A DNA stretch of 64,000 bases from Persicobacter psychrovividus (GTDB lineage Bacteria; Bacteroidota; Bacteroidia; Cytophagales; Cyclobacteriaceae): the NCBI RefSeq assembly GCF_036492425.1, contig NZ_AP025292.1, positions 372,001-436,000 on the forward strand. Reading direction: 5' to 3'. This document shows, piece by piece, positions 1 through 8,219 of this stretch (within the stretch, counting starts at the first letter, position 1; every line of letters starts with the position of its first letter). Below the pieces are notes generated by a model. It did no database searches. It was not told where the DNA came from and saw only the letters and a program-made list of their open reading frames with translations. The position numbers and the translations under genes were made by a program.

Positions 1-140
1 TGATTAATCAGACAATTCACGGGCTGAGGAGGAGGGAAGCGATTCTGTTATGGGAATATCAAATACTATAATATGATTTTTCAAACATTTAAATAGGAGT
101 TTAGTTGATAATATTACCCCCCACCTAAACCTATATTGCG
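1..140. other. Leading intergenic stretch
   Basis: No gene can be supported here. The sequence is AT-rich in its second half and ends in a C-rich run just before the lipoprotein start. It may hold the promoter of that gene, but no clear TAnnTTTG element was seen. Confidence 0.4.
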
Positions 141-812
141 ATGACGCTTTCCCCCACCTCTCCTATTTGGTCTTTTTACTGCCTGAACTTCCTGGTATTT
201 CTATTATTGAACAGTTGCGATGCGCCCATTCCGAAAAACAGGACTGTCCCCATTGTTAATCAGGATTTTGAAGTTCACGACCCTTTGGTGTTGGACATGA
301 AGCAGGCAACGCTGCCGTTGGGTATTCAGGATTTGCATAATATTGATATTTTAAATGGAATAGATGCCTACCAGCTCGGCAGCCTCAAGGATGAACTTGA
401 TCTGACATTGTTCGATGACCACGGTTTCTTTTATAATGATCGGGTACAGGTGATGATCTCGCCACGTCATCTGATAAAGCTGAATAAGGCTGATTGTCAT
501 CAGTTAACATTATATTTTCTCGATGGCTATTTGGCCAAAGTACAGTTATTGGCCAATGCTGATCTGACCCCTGGCCTATTACAGACCTTCGGAAGCCCCA
601 ATGGGCGAAATTTTCAGGAAACATCACGCGTCATCAATCCAGAGAAATGGAGTGGGATTCAGACCATATTGGTGATGGAGTGGATGACCTTTCATACCAA
701 ATTAAAATATCAGGAAAAAATACGGCAGGTATCGCGGGTTGCTGACCATTACCTGAAGGTGAATCAACTTTCAATAGAACTTCGGCATTTTGAAAAACAG
801 ATTGCAATATAA
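141..812 (+). CDS. Uncharacterised lipoprotein
   Basis: A 223-residue protein of unknown function. The N-terminus has a hydrophobic stretch followed by a lipobox (Leu-Asn-Ser-Cys, with Cys at about residue 26), so it is probably lipidated and anchored in the inner or outer membrane. The rest is soluble-looking, with no motif I recognise. It lies 88 bases upstream of a membrane-anchored serine hydrolase on the same strand and could be co-transcribed with it. The start was taken because it places the hydrophobic segment and lipobox correctly. The family is not recognised. Confidence 0.7.
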   Translation: MTLSPTSPIWSFYCLNFLVFLLLNSCDAPIPKNRTVPIVNQDFEVHDPLVLDMKQATLPLGIQDLHNIDILNGIDAYQLGSLKDELDLTLFDDHGFFYNDRVQVMISPRHLIKLNKADCHQLTLYFLDGYLAKVQLLANADLTPGLLQTFGSPNGRNFQETSRVINPEKWSGIQTILVMEWMTFHTKLKYQEKIRQVSRVADHYLKVNQLSIELRHFEKQIAI

Positions 813-900
813 TTATCGAAAAAGTTCGTCTCTTTTATTCTTGATCGCTCAGATGTTTTTAAATTAGGAGGGTAAACTCCCAACAAACTTAACCTCTGTT

Positions 901-2235
901 ATGAACAGAAGAATGATTTTTATCTCCACTGTAATTTTATTAGTGGGCTTTGGCTTATGGTATGGAAATGCCCGATTGCCAATTATCAACGGTTATGCCT
1001 CAAAAATGACCTGCTCCTGTGTTTTTGTGGCTGATCGGTTACCTGAATCGGTCACTGATCAGGATCTTGATTTCTCCTTGATTCGCTTTGCGACACCGAC
1101 AGTCGATTACGAGCAAAAGACGGTCACCAGTACCGTATTGGGCTTTGGCGCCCAAACCGCTGTTTACCATAAAGGAACTGGCTGTACTTTGTTGATTGAC
1201 GGGCAAGGGCCTCCAGAAAAAAAGCCCACCATGCGTACCAGTTTCGATGAAGCGAATGAACCGTGGCCTTTGGGTGATTTGAATGTCCGAAGCGGTATTC
1301 CGAGTCCGCAACTTACCATGGCTGTGCAGGAGGCGATGGTACCAGAATTGAAAACCCGTGCAATTATTGTCAGTCGGCATAATGAAATTCTGATGGAAGC
1401 CTACGGTGATGGTTTTAATGAAAATACCCCCCAATTGGGTTGGTCAATGACCAAAAGTATTACCTCCGCCTTGGTGGGAATTTTGGTTGGCGATGGAAAG
1501 CTGAAAATAGAGGATCCAGCGCCTGTCAAAGCATGGCAAGGAGACATGCGTAAGCGCATTGCGTTGCGTAACTTGCTGCAAATGAATAGTGGGCTGAAGT
1601 GGGTAGAAGATTATAGTGATATTTCCCTGGCGACGAAAATGCTCTACATGACTGCCGATATGGGGGATTATGCCAGTGCCCAAAAGCTCGTTTACCCACC
1701 AGATTCGGTGTGGTATTACTCCTCAGGAACAACCAACATTTTGTCCAGTATTATTAAAGAAACCATCGGTGACCAGCAGGCTTATTACGAGTTTGCCAAT
1801 AAGCGATTATTTGAGCCTTGCGGTATGAAGAGTATGGTGCTGGAGCCTGATGTTTCTGGTACTATTGTGGGCTCCTCTTATGCTTTTGCTACCGCCCGCG
1901 ACTGGACACGCTTCGGCTTGCTTTACCTTAACGATGGCGTTTTTAACGGGCAACGGATTTTGCCCGAAGGGTGGGTTTCTTTTACCCGCCAAGAGGCCAA
2001 AGGCGCTGATGGAAAATACGGCGCACAATGGTGGCTGAACCTGAGCAAGGAAGAATTGCCTGATTGCCCAGAGGATATTTATTATTGCGATGGCTTCCAG
2101 GGGCAGCGGGTTTATGTGGTGCCTTCTCACGATTTGGTGGTGGTGCGTTTGGGGATTTCCAATGATTTTGACTACAATGGTTTTATGAGGCGCGTTTTGG
2201 ATGCTGTACCTCCAAAAGAGACCGCCGTAAGGTAG
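901..2235 (+). CDS. Beta-lactamase-fold serine hydrolase (class C / NylB-like)
   Basis: This 444-residue protein starts with a single hydrophobic anchor (about residues 5-22), so the enzyme domain is probably periplasmic. The Ser-x-x-Lys catalytic motif is at Ser182-Met-Thr-Lys185. The second motif is Tyr-Ser-Ser around residue 273, as in the penicillin-binding-protein/6-aminohexanoate-dimer hydrolase branch rather than in true class C beta-lactamases (Tyr-Ala/Ser-Asn). Family members hydrolyse amide or ester bonds, and the substrate cannot be read from sequence. The N-terminal 130 residues before the hydrolase domain are typical of this branch. It converges on nadD across a strong hairpin. 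I would not call it an antibiotic-resistance gene. Confidence 0.85.
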   Translation: MNRRMIFISTVILLVGFGLWYGNARLPIINGYASKMTCSCVFVADRLPESVTDQDLDFSLIRFATPTVDYEQKTVTSTVLGFGAQTAVYHKGTGCTLLIDGQGPPEKKPTMRTSFDEANEPWPLGDLNVRSGIPSPQLTMAVQEAMVPELKTRAIIVSRHNEILMEAYGDGFNENTPQLGWSMTKSITSALVGILVGDGKLKIEDPAPVKAWQGDMRKRIALRNLLQMNSGLKWVEDYSDISLATKMLYMTADMGDYASAQKLVYPPDSVWYYSSGTTNILSSIIKETIGDQQAYYEFANKRLFEPCGMKSMVLEPDVSGTIVGSSYAFATARDWTRFGLLYLNDGVFNGQRILPEGWVSFTRQEAKGADGKYGAQWWLNLSKEELPDCPEDIYYCDGFQGQRVYVVPSHDLVVVRLGISNDFDYNGFMRRVLDAVPPKETAVR

Positions 2236-2263
2236 TTTTAAGCCCCTCTTAGCCTAAAAATAA

Positions 2264-2298
2264 CAAAGCCCGAAACTGTCGATCAGTTTCGGGCTTTG
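2264..2298. terminator. Bidirectional hairpin between convergent genes
   Basis: A perfect 15-bp stem (CAAAGCCCGAAACTG and its complement) around a 5-base loop sits between the serine hydrolase stop and the nadD stop. The T-run is weak on the + side (ATTTTAT) and weak on the - side. It probably ends both transcripts. Confidence 0.8.
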
Positions 2299-2301
2299 AT
2301 T

Positions 2302-2892
2302 TTATGCTCCGAATAATTTTCGAAGTTTAATCATATTAATAACCTCATCAGGTACAATGTATTTGATCGATCGCTCTTCCTTCAGGCATTGGCGAATAAA
2401 TGTTGCGGAAATATCCACCATCGGTGCATGCACCATGCGCACTTTTGGGTGGTCATCAAACCTTGATTTTTTAGCCTCAGGACGCGGATAAACCACCAAT
2501 CCATAATCTTCTAAAATCACTTCATGGTTTTTCCATTTATGAAAATGCGACAGGTTGTCTTGACCAACAATCACCTGAAATTCATAAGAGGGGTGTTTTT
2601 CTGAAAGGTAAATCAGCGTATCTATGGTGTAACTCGGTTTAGGCATTCTAAACTCTACGTCTGTTACCTGCAGTTTAAAGTTGTCTTTGATCGCCATATC
2701 GACAAGATCATAACGATCAAACTCGTGCGCCAGTGTACTTTTCTTTTTAAAAGGATTTTGCGGAGAAACCACCAGCCAAACCTGGTCAAGTTCGGCAAGT
2801 TCCACCATACTGTTGGCAATAATAAGATGCCCTATATGAATCGGGTTGAAGGAACCGAAAAACAATCCTACTTTCTTCTTTGTGGGGATCAT
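2302..2892 (-). CDS. nadD: Nicotinate-nucleotide adenylyltransferase
   Basis: NadD transfers AMP from ATP to nicotinate mononucleotide in NAD synthesis, in the cytoplasm. The 196-residue length is normal. The nucleotidyltransferase signature GSFNPIHIGH is at about residues 13-22, and the second motif ISATFIR (ISSTxIR in relatives) is near residue 165. It starts 30 bases after the gmk stop on the same strand, so the two are very likely co-transcribed, with gmk first. Confidence 0.95.
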   Translation of the reverse strand: MIPTKKKVGLFFGSFNPIHIGHLIIANSMVELAELDQVWLVVSPQNPFKKKSTLAHEFDRYDLVDMAIKDNFKLQVTDVEFRMPKPSYTIDTLIYLSEKHPSYEFQVIVGQDNLSHFHKWKNHEVILEDYGLVVYPRPEAKKSRFDDHPKVRMVHAPMVDISATFIRQCLKEERSIKYIVPDEVINMIKLRKLFGA

Positions 2893-2922
2893 GTTTTCAA
2901 GCGTTTGACGGTGGTGGTGGGA

Positions 2923-3495
2923 TTATTTTCTAATAAAATTTTCTATCGTTTTTTCTGAAGCTTTAAGTGCTTCATCAAGGCGGTCATTAATGATCGTTAC
3001 ATCGAAGTCAGGCTCAAAACCCAGTTCATATTCCGCTTTGGCCAATCGTTTTTTGATCGCCGTTTCATCATCAGTACCACGGCCGCGAAGTCGGGCTTCG
3101 AGTGTTTCCAGATTTGGAATACGGACAAAAACGGCCAGGGCACGCTCCTGAAAGTATTTTTTTAAACTGACTCCCCCTTTAACATCAACATCGAAAACCA
3201 CATGCTTGCCTTCCGCCCAAATGCGCTCCACCTCAGCTTTCAGTGTGCCGTAGCAACAGCCTGGGTAAACTTCTTCCCACTCTACAAATTCATCCCGATC
3301 TTTTCTGGAACAGAAATCATCCATTTTCAGAAAGTAGTAATCCTGGCCATCCACCTCTTGTCCTCTTTGTGCGCGGGTAGTCGCTGAAATAGAGAATGCA
3401 AGATCCCTGCGTTGATTTAACAGGTGATGAACAATTGTTGTTTTGCCAGATCCAGAAGGCGCGGAAAAGATAAATGCTTTGCCTTGGTGCGTCAT
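2923..3495 (-). CDS. gmk: Guanylate kinase
   Basis: Gmk phosphorylates GMP to GDP. The protein is 190 residues, with the P-loop SAPSGSGKTT near the N-terminus, the GMP-binding segment (TTRAQRGQEVDGQDYYF) and the DVDVKGG motif. The order gmk-nadD on the minus strand is a likely operon. A promoter of the Bacteroidota type lies about 165 bases upstream on the minus strand (3661-3692), giving a fairly long leader. Confidence 0.96.
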   Translation of the reverse strand: MTHQGKAFIFSAPSGSGKTTIVHHLLNQRRDLAFSISATTRAQRGQEVDGQDYYFLKMDDFCSRKDRDEFVEWEEVYPGCCYGTLKAEVERIWAEGKHVVFDVDVKGGVSLKKYFQERALAVFVRIPNLETLEARLRGRGTDDETAIKKRLAKAEYELGFEPDFDVTIINDRLDEALKASEKTIENFIRK

Positions 3496-3660
3496 GATAT
3501 TATTAAAATTGGGGAAGGAGAAAATAAAAGGGATTTGAAGGAATAAGCTACCAGAACGCTAACGTCCAATAACATATGAGATGTATTTTGAACGGCAATG
3601 AGTGATGGGGGCACGGTGGTGTGCTAAAGACTTATTTCGATGATAAATATTTTCCATGCG

Positions 3661-3692
3661 CAAAGGTAAAAAAATCGGTCTTTATAGCCAAA
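3661..3692 (-). promoter_or_regulatory. Predicted gmk-nadD promoter
   Basis: Read on the minus strand there is TTTG (3692-3689), a 20-base spacer and TACCTTTG (3668-3661), a full match to the TTTG-N19/20-TAnnTTTG consensus of the Bacteroidota primary sigma factor. Transcription would begin near 3655. The element lies inside the upstream part of the opposite-strand open frame, which supports the shorter start chosen for the acyltransferase. Confidence 0.6.
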
Positions 3693-3790
3693 ATAGGCTC
3701 AGTAACTTCATTAATTTTGGTAAACAAAGGCAAAAAAATTTATTAATTATCAAAAAATTACGATTTTCGTCCTTAGGAAAATCGCCAAGC

Positions 3791-4690
3791 ATGCAACAGA
3801 TTCTATATAGATATTGTATTTACCCCCTGTTTTATTTGGTCTCCAAATTACCTTGGCGAGTATTATACACTATTTCTGATTTTGTATTCGTCTTGGTGTA
3901 TTACCTCTTTCCTTATCGCAAGAAAGTCGTTCTGATGAACTTGTCGCGCTCTTTTCCTGAGAAATCTGAGCGGGAACGCAAAAAAATCGCCAGAGATCAT
4001 TATCGGTATTTGATCGACTCAATATTTGAGGCCATCAAGAAAATCTCTGTAACCGAATCGGTATTACGGGAACGGGTCAAAGTGAAAAATTTGGACCAGA
4101 TACAACAACTGTACGATCAGGGAAAAAGTATCGTGGTCGTAATGGGGCATTATGGCAACTGGGAACTCGGTGGCGCACGAGTGAATATCGAAGCCAAGCA
4201 CCCGCTGGTTTGTATCTACAAGAAATTGCATAACGAAATTTTTGATCAATTGCTTTTCGATATCCGATCCCGCTTTGGGACCGAGCTGGTGGAAGCCAGA
4301 GATACGCCGCGGTCGATGTTGGCCAACCGCGACAGAACAACCGCAGTGGTATTTTTGGCAGATCAGACGCCTCTTTTATTGCGACATGCACATTGGATAA
4401 AATTCTTGAATCAGGATACTCCTGTGTACCAGGGGACTGCCCAGCTGGCGCAAAAATTCGACTATCCCGTGGTGTATTTTGTAGTAAGGAGACCCAAGCG
4501 AGGATTTTATGAGGTGGATTTTGAACTGCTTGTCGAGGAGCCAAATACGGTCAGTGATTTAGAGATTTCCAAACGCCATACCCGCCGTTTGGAGCAAGAT
4601 ATAAAGGCACAGCCTGAGTTGTGGATGTGGACCCACCGACGCTGGAAACGCTCCCATCAGAAACCCAAAAATGTCGCCTCCATAGATTAA
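3791..4690 (+). CDS. Lipid A biosynthesis acyltransferase (LpxL/HtrB family)
   Basis: The family transfers secondary acyl chains onto lipid A precursors (or related lipids) at the inner membrane. With the start at 3791 the protein is 299 residues, the usual length, and begins with the family's N-terminal membrane segment (YRYCIYPLFYLVSKL). The catalytic His-x4-Glu is HYGNWE, His120 and Glu125. The open frame extends back to 3656, but that extra part is Lys/Asn-rich, shows no family similarity and contains the predicted divergent gmk promoter. The exact acyl position and substrate cannot be told; Bacteroidota homologues may also make aminolipids. Confidence 0.88.
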   Translation: MQQILYRYCIYPLFYLVSKLPWRVLYTISDFVFVLVYYLFPYRKKVVLMNLSRSFPEKSERERKKIARDHYRYLIDSIFEAIKKISVTESVLRERVKVKNLDQIQQLYDQGKSIVVVMGHYGNWELGGARVNIEAKHPLVCIYKKLHNEIFDQLLFDIRSRFGTELVEARDTPRSMLANRDRTTAVVFLADQTPLLLRHAHWIKFLNQDTPVYQGTAQLAQKFDYPVVYFVVRRPKRGFYEVDFELLVEEPNTVSDLEISKRHTRRLEQDIKAQPELWMWTHRRWKRSHQKPKNVASID

Positions 4691-4724
4691 AAAAATAGCG
4701 CACCCCACTGGATGCGCTATTTTT
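4691..4724. terminator. Bidirectional terminator
   Basis: A 12-bp perfect stem AAAAATAGCGCA/TGCGCTATTTTT around a 10-base loop has A-run and T-run flanks, so it can stop transcription on both strands. It sits exactly between the convergent acyltransferase and mnmD genes; the mnmD stop codon begins at its edge. Confidence 0.85.
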
Positions 4725-5414
4725 TTATGCTTTCGAAGCCCTGACCATCTGAAACTTTCCTGGAGGTCCAGGCAAGCTTTCTACGGTCAGCCCAAGAGAT
4801 TTAAGGTCTCTTTTCAGCTGCCCTTTTGCGCAGTAGGTGCTTAGTGCGCCACCGTTCACCAATTGGTCAGTTACTTTTTCCAAAAGGGGTAAAGCCCACA
4901 TTTCCTCCTGCTTGCTTGGCGCAAAGGCATCGAAGAATACCAGCTGGCAATTTACCGCAGGGAAGCTGACCGTCTCCAGTTTGTCATGAATTTTATAAAT
5001 ACTGAAATAGGGAGAAAGCTGATGTAAAGTACCCCAGGAACATTGATGCATTTGCTGAAATGGCGCATCGAAATCCTCCTGCCCCATTTGTGCAGGGTAA
5101 TTTAACTGCGTGGTAATTTCTTCTTTTAGCGGATAAGCTTCCAAGGTATAGAATACAACATTTTTTTTATGCTGATGTGCCCACTCATAAGCCAAAAGTG
5201 CATTCAGACCAGTGCCAAAGCCGATTTCCAAAATATTAATGGTATCCGCATGGTGTTGTGCTGCCCAGTCATCGAGTCCATGTTTAATAAATACATGCCT
5301 TGACTCCTGAATGGCGCCGTGAGAGGAGTGGTAGGTTTCGTCCATATCGGGAAGGAACAGCGAATGTGATCCGTCCTCAGTTTGTATAATTTCTATTTTC
5401 TTTTCTTCTGCCAT
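4725..5414 (-). CDS. mnmD: MnmD-type tRNA wobble-uridine methyltransferase
   Basis: A stand-alone MnmD domain (229 residues) without the FAD oxidoreductase half found in enterobacterial MnmC. It should methylate 5-aminomethyl-2-thiouridine at the wobble position of certain tRNAs, using S-adenosylmethionine. The SAM site is ILEIGFGTGLNALL (about residues 62-75), the family motif FFDAFAPSKQEEMW follows, and the C-terminus has the GxxxTYCAKGxxxRDL pattern. It is 45 bases downstream of nnr on the same strand. Confidence 0.88.
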   Translation of the reverse strand: MAEEKKIEIIQTEDGSHSLFLPDMDETYHSSHGAIQESRHVFIKHGLDDWAAQHHADTINILEIGFGTGLNALLAYEWAHQHKKNVVFYTLEAYPLKEEITTQLNYPAQMGQEDFDAPFQQMHQCSWGTLHQLSPYFSIYKIHDKLETVSFPAVNCQLVFFDAFAPSKQEEMWALPLLEKVTDQLVNGGALSTYCAKGQLKRDLKSLGLTVESLPGPPGKFQMVRASKA

Positions 5415-5459
5415 CGTGTTAAAGTAAATCGGGTTTCTGGCGGTAAATATGGGGAATTT

Positions 5460-6974
5460 TTACCAAAGGTTATGGTCGATCTTTTGAAAGGCCTTGGGTA
5501 AATGTGCAATGATATCAGATGCGATCAGGCTGGTCATCCCCAGGGCCTCTGCGGCGTAATCACCTGCAAGGCCATGTACATAAACACCCACAATCGCGGC
5601 TTCTTCAGCGTGGTATCCCTGCGCCATAAGGGCAGTGATAATGCCTGTCAGAACATCGCCACTGCCACCAGTGGCCATCCCAGGATTTCCAGTAGGATTA
5701 AAATACACCCTGCCGTCGGGTAATCCAATGGCGGTATTCGCTCCTTTAATCAAACAGATAATCTGGTGTTCGACGGCCAACGCCTGTAAGTTTTCTAACC
5801 TTTCAAACTGGTTGCTTGTTTTGCCCACCAGCCGCTCAAATTCTTTGGGGTGAGGGGTGAGCACGCTCCCTCTTGGGATGTTTTTCAGTAATGCAGGCGA
5901 TTGGCTGATGATATTCAGGGCATCGGCATCCAGTACCAAAGGGCCTTCATGGGTGGCAAAAAGGTTTGCCAAAGCCTCTTGGGTCATTTCATGTGTACCG
6001 ATACCAGGCCCCACGGCAACGGCATCAAATTGGCCGGTGAGTGTAGGCTTGGCGAAATGTTTATGACCGACTTCATCGGGGATGACCATGGCTTCAGGTA
6101 TGGCCACCTGCAACACCTCGACGCAGCGTGTAGGGCACTGCACACTTACCAGCCCTGCGCCAGAACGCAAAGCCGCTTTGGCAGAAAGTGCGCAGGCGCC
6201 AGCCATTCCATAGCTTCCTGCGATAATTAAAGCGTGGCCGTAGCTACCCTTATGGTCATATTTGTCGCGTGGCATGAGCATCTGCCTGATGTCCTCCAGG
6301 TTGCTTTCCGCAAAAGGGGCATGCAGCGACTGAATGAACTCCTGATCAAGACCGATGTCGAGAATATGCAGGTCACCAACGAAATCGTGATTTTCGGGCA
6401 GGTAAAAAGCGAGTTTCCCTACCTGAAAAGAGATCGTGTGTGATGGCCGAATGATGGCCTGCTCTTTGGAAGAGGCCCGTTCAGCATATAAGCCAGAGGC
6501 AATATCAATGGCAATGATTTCTTTACCCGAATGGTTGATTTTATGAATGATTTCCGCAGAAAAGCCCTCTATTGGTCGGTTAAGTCCGACGCCAAAAATG
6601 CCGTCAATCAATATTTTATACTGATCAAGAGGCGGAAGATCCTCAACAGTTTCGACCTCATGTACGGGGAAAAGGCTGGAATACTGATGAAAATAATGAT
6701 TGAAATCCCTGCTGCTTTTCGGGGAGAAGCGCACCACGGCAACTTCAACAGGGTATCCCTTTTGCGCCAACAGTTTTGCGATAACGATCCCATCGCCGCC
6801 ATTGTTGCCAACCCCACAAAGGATCAGGCTTTTGGGGCGGTTGGGCGCATGGTTTCGGAACCATTTGCTGAAGGTTTTTGCTGCTCGAAACATCAGCTTT
6901 TCAGAGGTGATCGGTTCATTTTCGATCGTAAACCGATCGGCAGCATGAATTTGCTCAGGACTAAGAATGCGCAT
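5460..6974 (-). CDS. nnr: Bifunctional NAD(P)HX epimerase/dehydratase
   Basis: It repairs hydrated NAD(P)H. The N-terminal NnrE (YjeF_N) epimerase domain spans about residues 1-215 and shows GVGNNGGDGIVIAKLL. The C-terminal NnrD ATP/ADP-dependent dehydratase, about residues 225-500, shows GPGIG, DADALN, LTPHPKEFERL and the terminal NPGMATGGSGDVLTG. The 504-residue length fits a complete fusion. It starts 11 bases after the stop of a 94-residue unknown protein, and mnmD follows, so the three are likely one transcript. Confidence 0.96.
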   Translation of the reverse strand: MRILSPEQIHAADRFTIENEPITSEKLMFRAAKTFSKWFRNHAPNRPKSLILCGVGNNGGDGIVIAKLLAQKGYPVEVAVVRFSPKSSRDFNHYFHQYSSLFPVHEVETVEDLPPLDQYKILIDGIFGVGLNRPIEGFSAEIIHKINHSGKEIIAIDIASGLYAERASSKEQAIIRPSHTISFQVGKLAFYLPENHDFVGDLHILDIGLDQEFIQSLHAPFAESNLEDIRQMLMPRDKYDHKGSYGHALIIAGSYGMAGACALSAKAALRSGAGLVSVQCPTRCVEVLQVAIPEAMVIPDEVGHKHFAKPTLTGQFDAVAVGPGIGTHEMTQEALANLFATHEGPLVLDADALNIISQSPALLKNIPRGSVLTPHPKEFERLVGKTSNQFERLENLQALAVEHQIICLIKGANTAIGLPDGRVYFNPTGNPGMATGGSGDVLTGIITALMAQGYHAEEAAIVGVYVHGLAGDYAAEALGMTSLIASDIIAHLPKAFQKIDHNLW

Positions 6975-6985
6975 ATAAGTGGGGG

Positions 6986-7270
6986 TTAATAGCCAAAATA
7001 GGTGTAGCCGTCTTTGCTTGACCGGTGGTCGTGGATTGTTCGCTGACCGTTCTGATCGAGGACTACTTTGGTGAGTTTATGGATGGTTTCCAATTCGTCA
7101 TGAGCTGCCTGCCGCAAGACCTCGTCGAGGGTAATGGTGGTCGCCGCAAAAAATTGACCCTTACAGAGAAAGTCAAAGAAATTGCTGGCCTCTTCAAGGT
7201 GGGCGTACTGATATTGCACCAGCGCCTGTCCGTTGGTGGTGATGGTAATGCGGTAATTGGTCTTTGTCAT
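6986..7270 (-). CDS. Hypothetical protein, probably co-transcribed with nnr
   Basis: This 94-residue soluble protein has a predicted beta-rich N-terminus (NYRITITTNGQALVQYQYA), a helical centre and a charged Lys/Asp/His-rich tail ending in Tyr-Thr-Tyr-Phe-Gly-Tyr. There is no signal peptide and no membrane segment. I do not recognise the family. The 11-base gap to nnr makes co-transcription likely; a role in nucleotide repair would be a guess. Confidence 0.65.
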   Translation of the reverse strand: MTKTNYRITITTNGQALVQYQYAHLEEASNFFDFLCKGQFFAATTITLDEVLRQAAHDELETIHKLTKVVLDQNGQRTIHDHRSSKDGYTYFGY

Positions 7271-7349
7271 GGTTTATGGTCCTCCGTGAAGAAATTAACG
7301 TTTTTCAAGGGGAAAATAAAATGAGATTTTGCCAACTTTTACATAAAAA

Positions 7350-7376
7350 AATAGGCACCCAAAATGAGTGCCTACT
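7350..7376 (-). terminator. Intrinsic terminator of the coiled-coil membrane protein gene
   Basis: Reading the minus strand, the stem TAGGCAC/GTGCCTA (7374-7368 and 7358-7352) is followed by a T-run (complement of the A-run at 7345-7351). It lies 26 bases after the stop codon of the gene at 7402-8052. Confidence 0.8.
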
Positions 7377-7401
7377 TATTCAAATATTTTTTGAAGAATG
7401 C

Positions 7402-8052
7402 TTATGCGTTTGAACCTCTTTTCAAGGAAGCCTTCAATTCTTCCACTTTGTTCATTTCTGTGGTTAATTCTCTGCGAAGCTTTGTTTCACGCTCACGCAT
7501 ACGCTGTTTGTACTCCTCAAATTCGTCGTACAACTCATCGTAATCTTTAGTTTTGTTGGCTGCAGTATTATTGCTCAATTTCACTTTCGTGAATGCAAAT
7601 ACCAAAATGGCGATCAACAAAATAATAATCCCGAAACTTGTCACCACGAAAGTGTCTTTGTTCCAGTCCATGCCAAGTGCCGTAAGGTGGCCCACTTGGT
7701 AAATATTTTTCTCAATTTCCTGATCTTTGGCAGAGATCAAATCATTAAGCTTGACAATTTCCTGATTACTTTCAGCCAATTGTGCTTTTGTTTGTTTCTG
7801 CAAGTTGCGGTGCTCAACAATACTGTCTTCAACAACACGGACAATTTTGTTATAGCTATTTTCTTTGATCACTTTATAAGGAATACCTTTACCATTTTTA
7901 TAGGTAGTACTTTCTTTTTTCAGCGTCTCAAATTGTTGCTTTAGGGTTTGAGGTCCTTGATTTGCATCCCCTGAATTATCCTGAGCGTAAGCAAAAGATA
8001 CACTTCCGATCAAAAATGTTCCTAAAATTAGGGTCCAAAGTCTTTTCTTCAT
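7402..8052 (-). CDS. Coiled-coil membrane protein of unknown function
   Basis: The protein is 216 residues. A signal peptide ends at about residue 23 (SFAYA-QD), followed by a periplasmic region with heptad-rich helix (about residues 75-115), one membrane segment (about 132-155, VVTSFGIIILLIAILVFAF), and a Glu/Arg-rich cytoplasmic coiled coil. Relatives in Bacteroidota are often labelled tRNA (guanine-N1)-methyltransferase, but nothing here supports this: there is no SAM site and no TrmD knot. A structural or scaffold role is possible. The upstream 167 bases to the next gene contain nothing recognisable. Confidence 0.75.
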   Translation of the reverse strand: MKKRLWTLILGTFLIGSVSFAYAQDNSGDANQGPQTLKQQFETLKKESTTYKNGKGIPYKVIKENSYNKIVRVVEDSIVEHRNLQKQTKAQLAESNQEIVKLNDLISAKDQEIEKNIYQVGHLTALGMDWNKDTFVVTSFGIIILLIAILVFAFTKVKLSNNTAANKTKDYDELYDEFEEYKQRMRERETKLRRELTTEMNKVEELKASLKRGSNA

Positions 8053-8219
8053 CTTTATAATAGTTGATTCGAATTAATCACAATGATCTGCCCGCAAATA
8101 ACGTGCAAAGTTTCATTGTGTCAATGAACTAATAGTCAATATCTTACAATAGTATAAAATATTTGTGTATTTATTGATCTGTTCTGCAATTGTATTAAAA
8201 CAAATAGCCGATCAGACCT

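Noticed and set aside
901-2235. Antibiotic-resistance beta-lactamase
   Set aside because: The motifs fit the wider serine hydrolase/NylB group, and the second motif differs from true class C enzymes.
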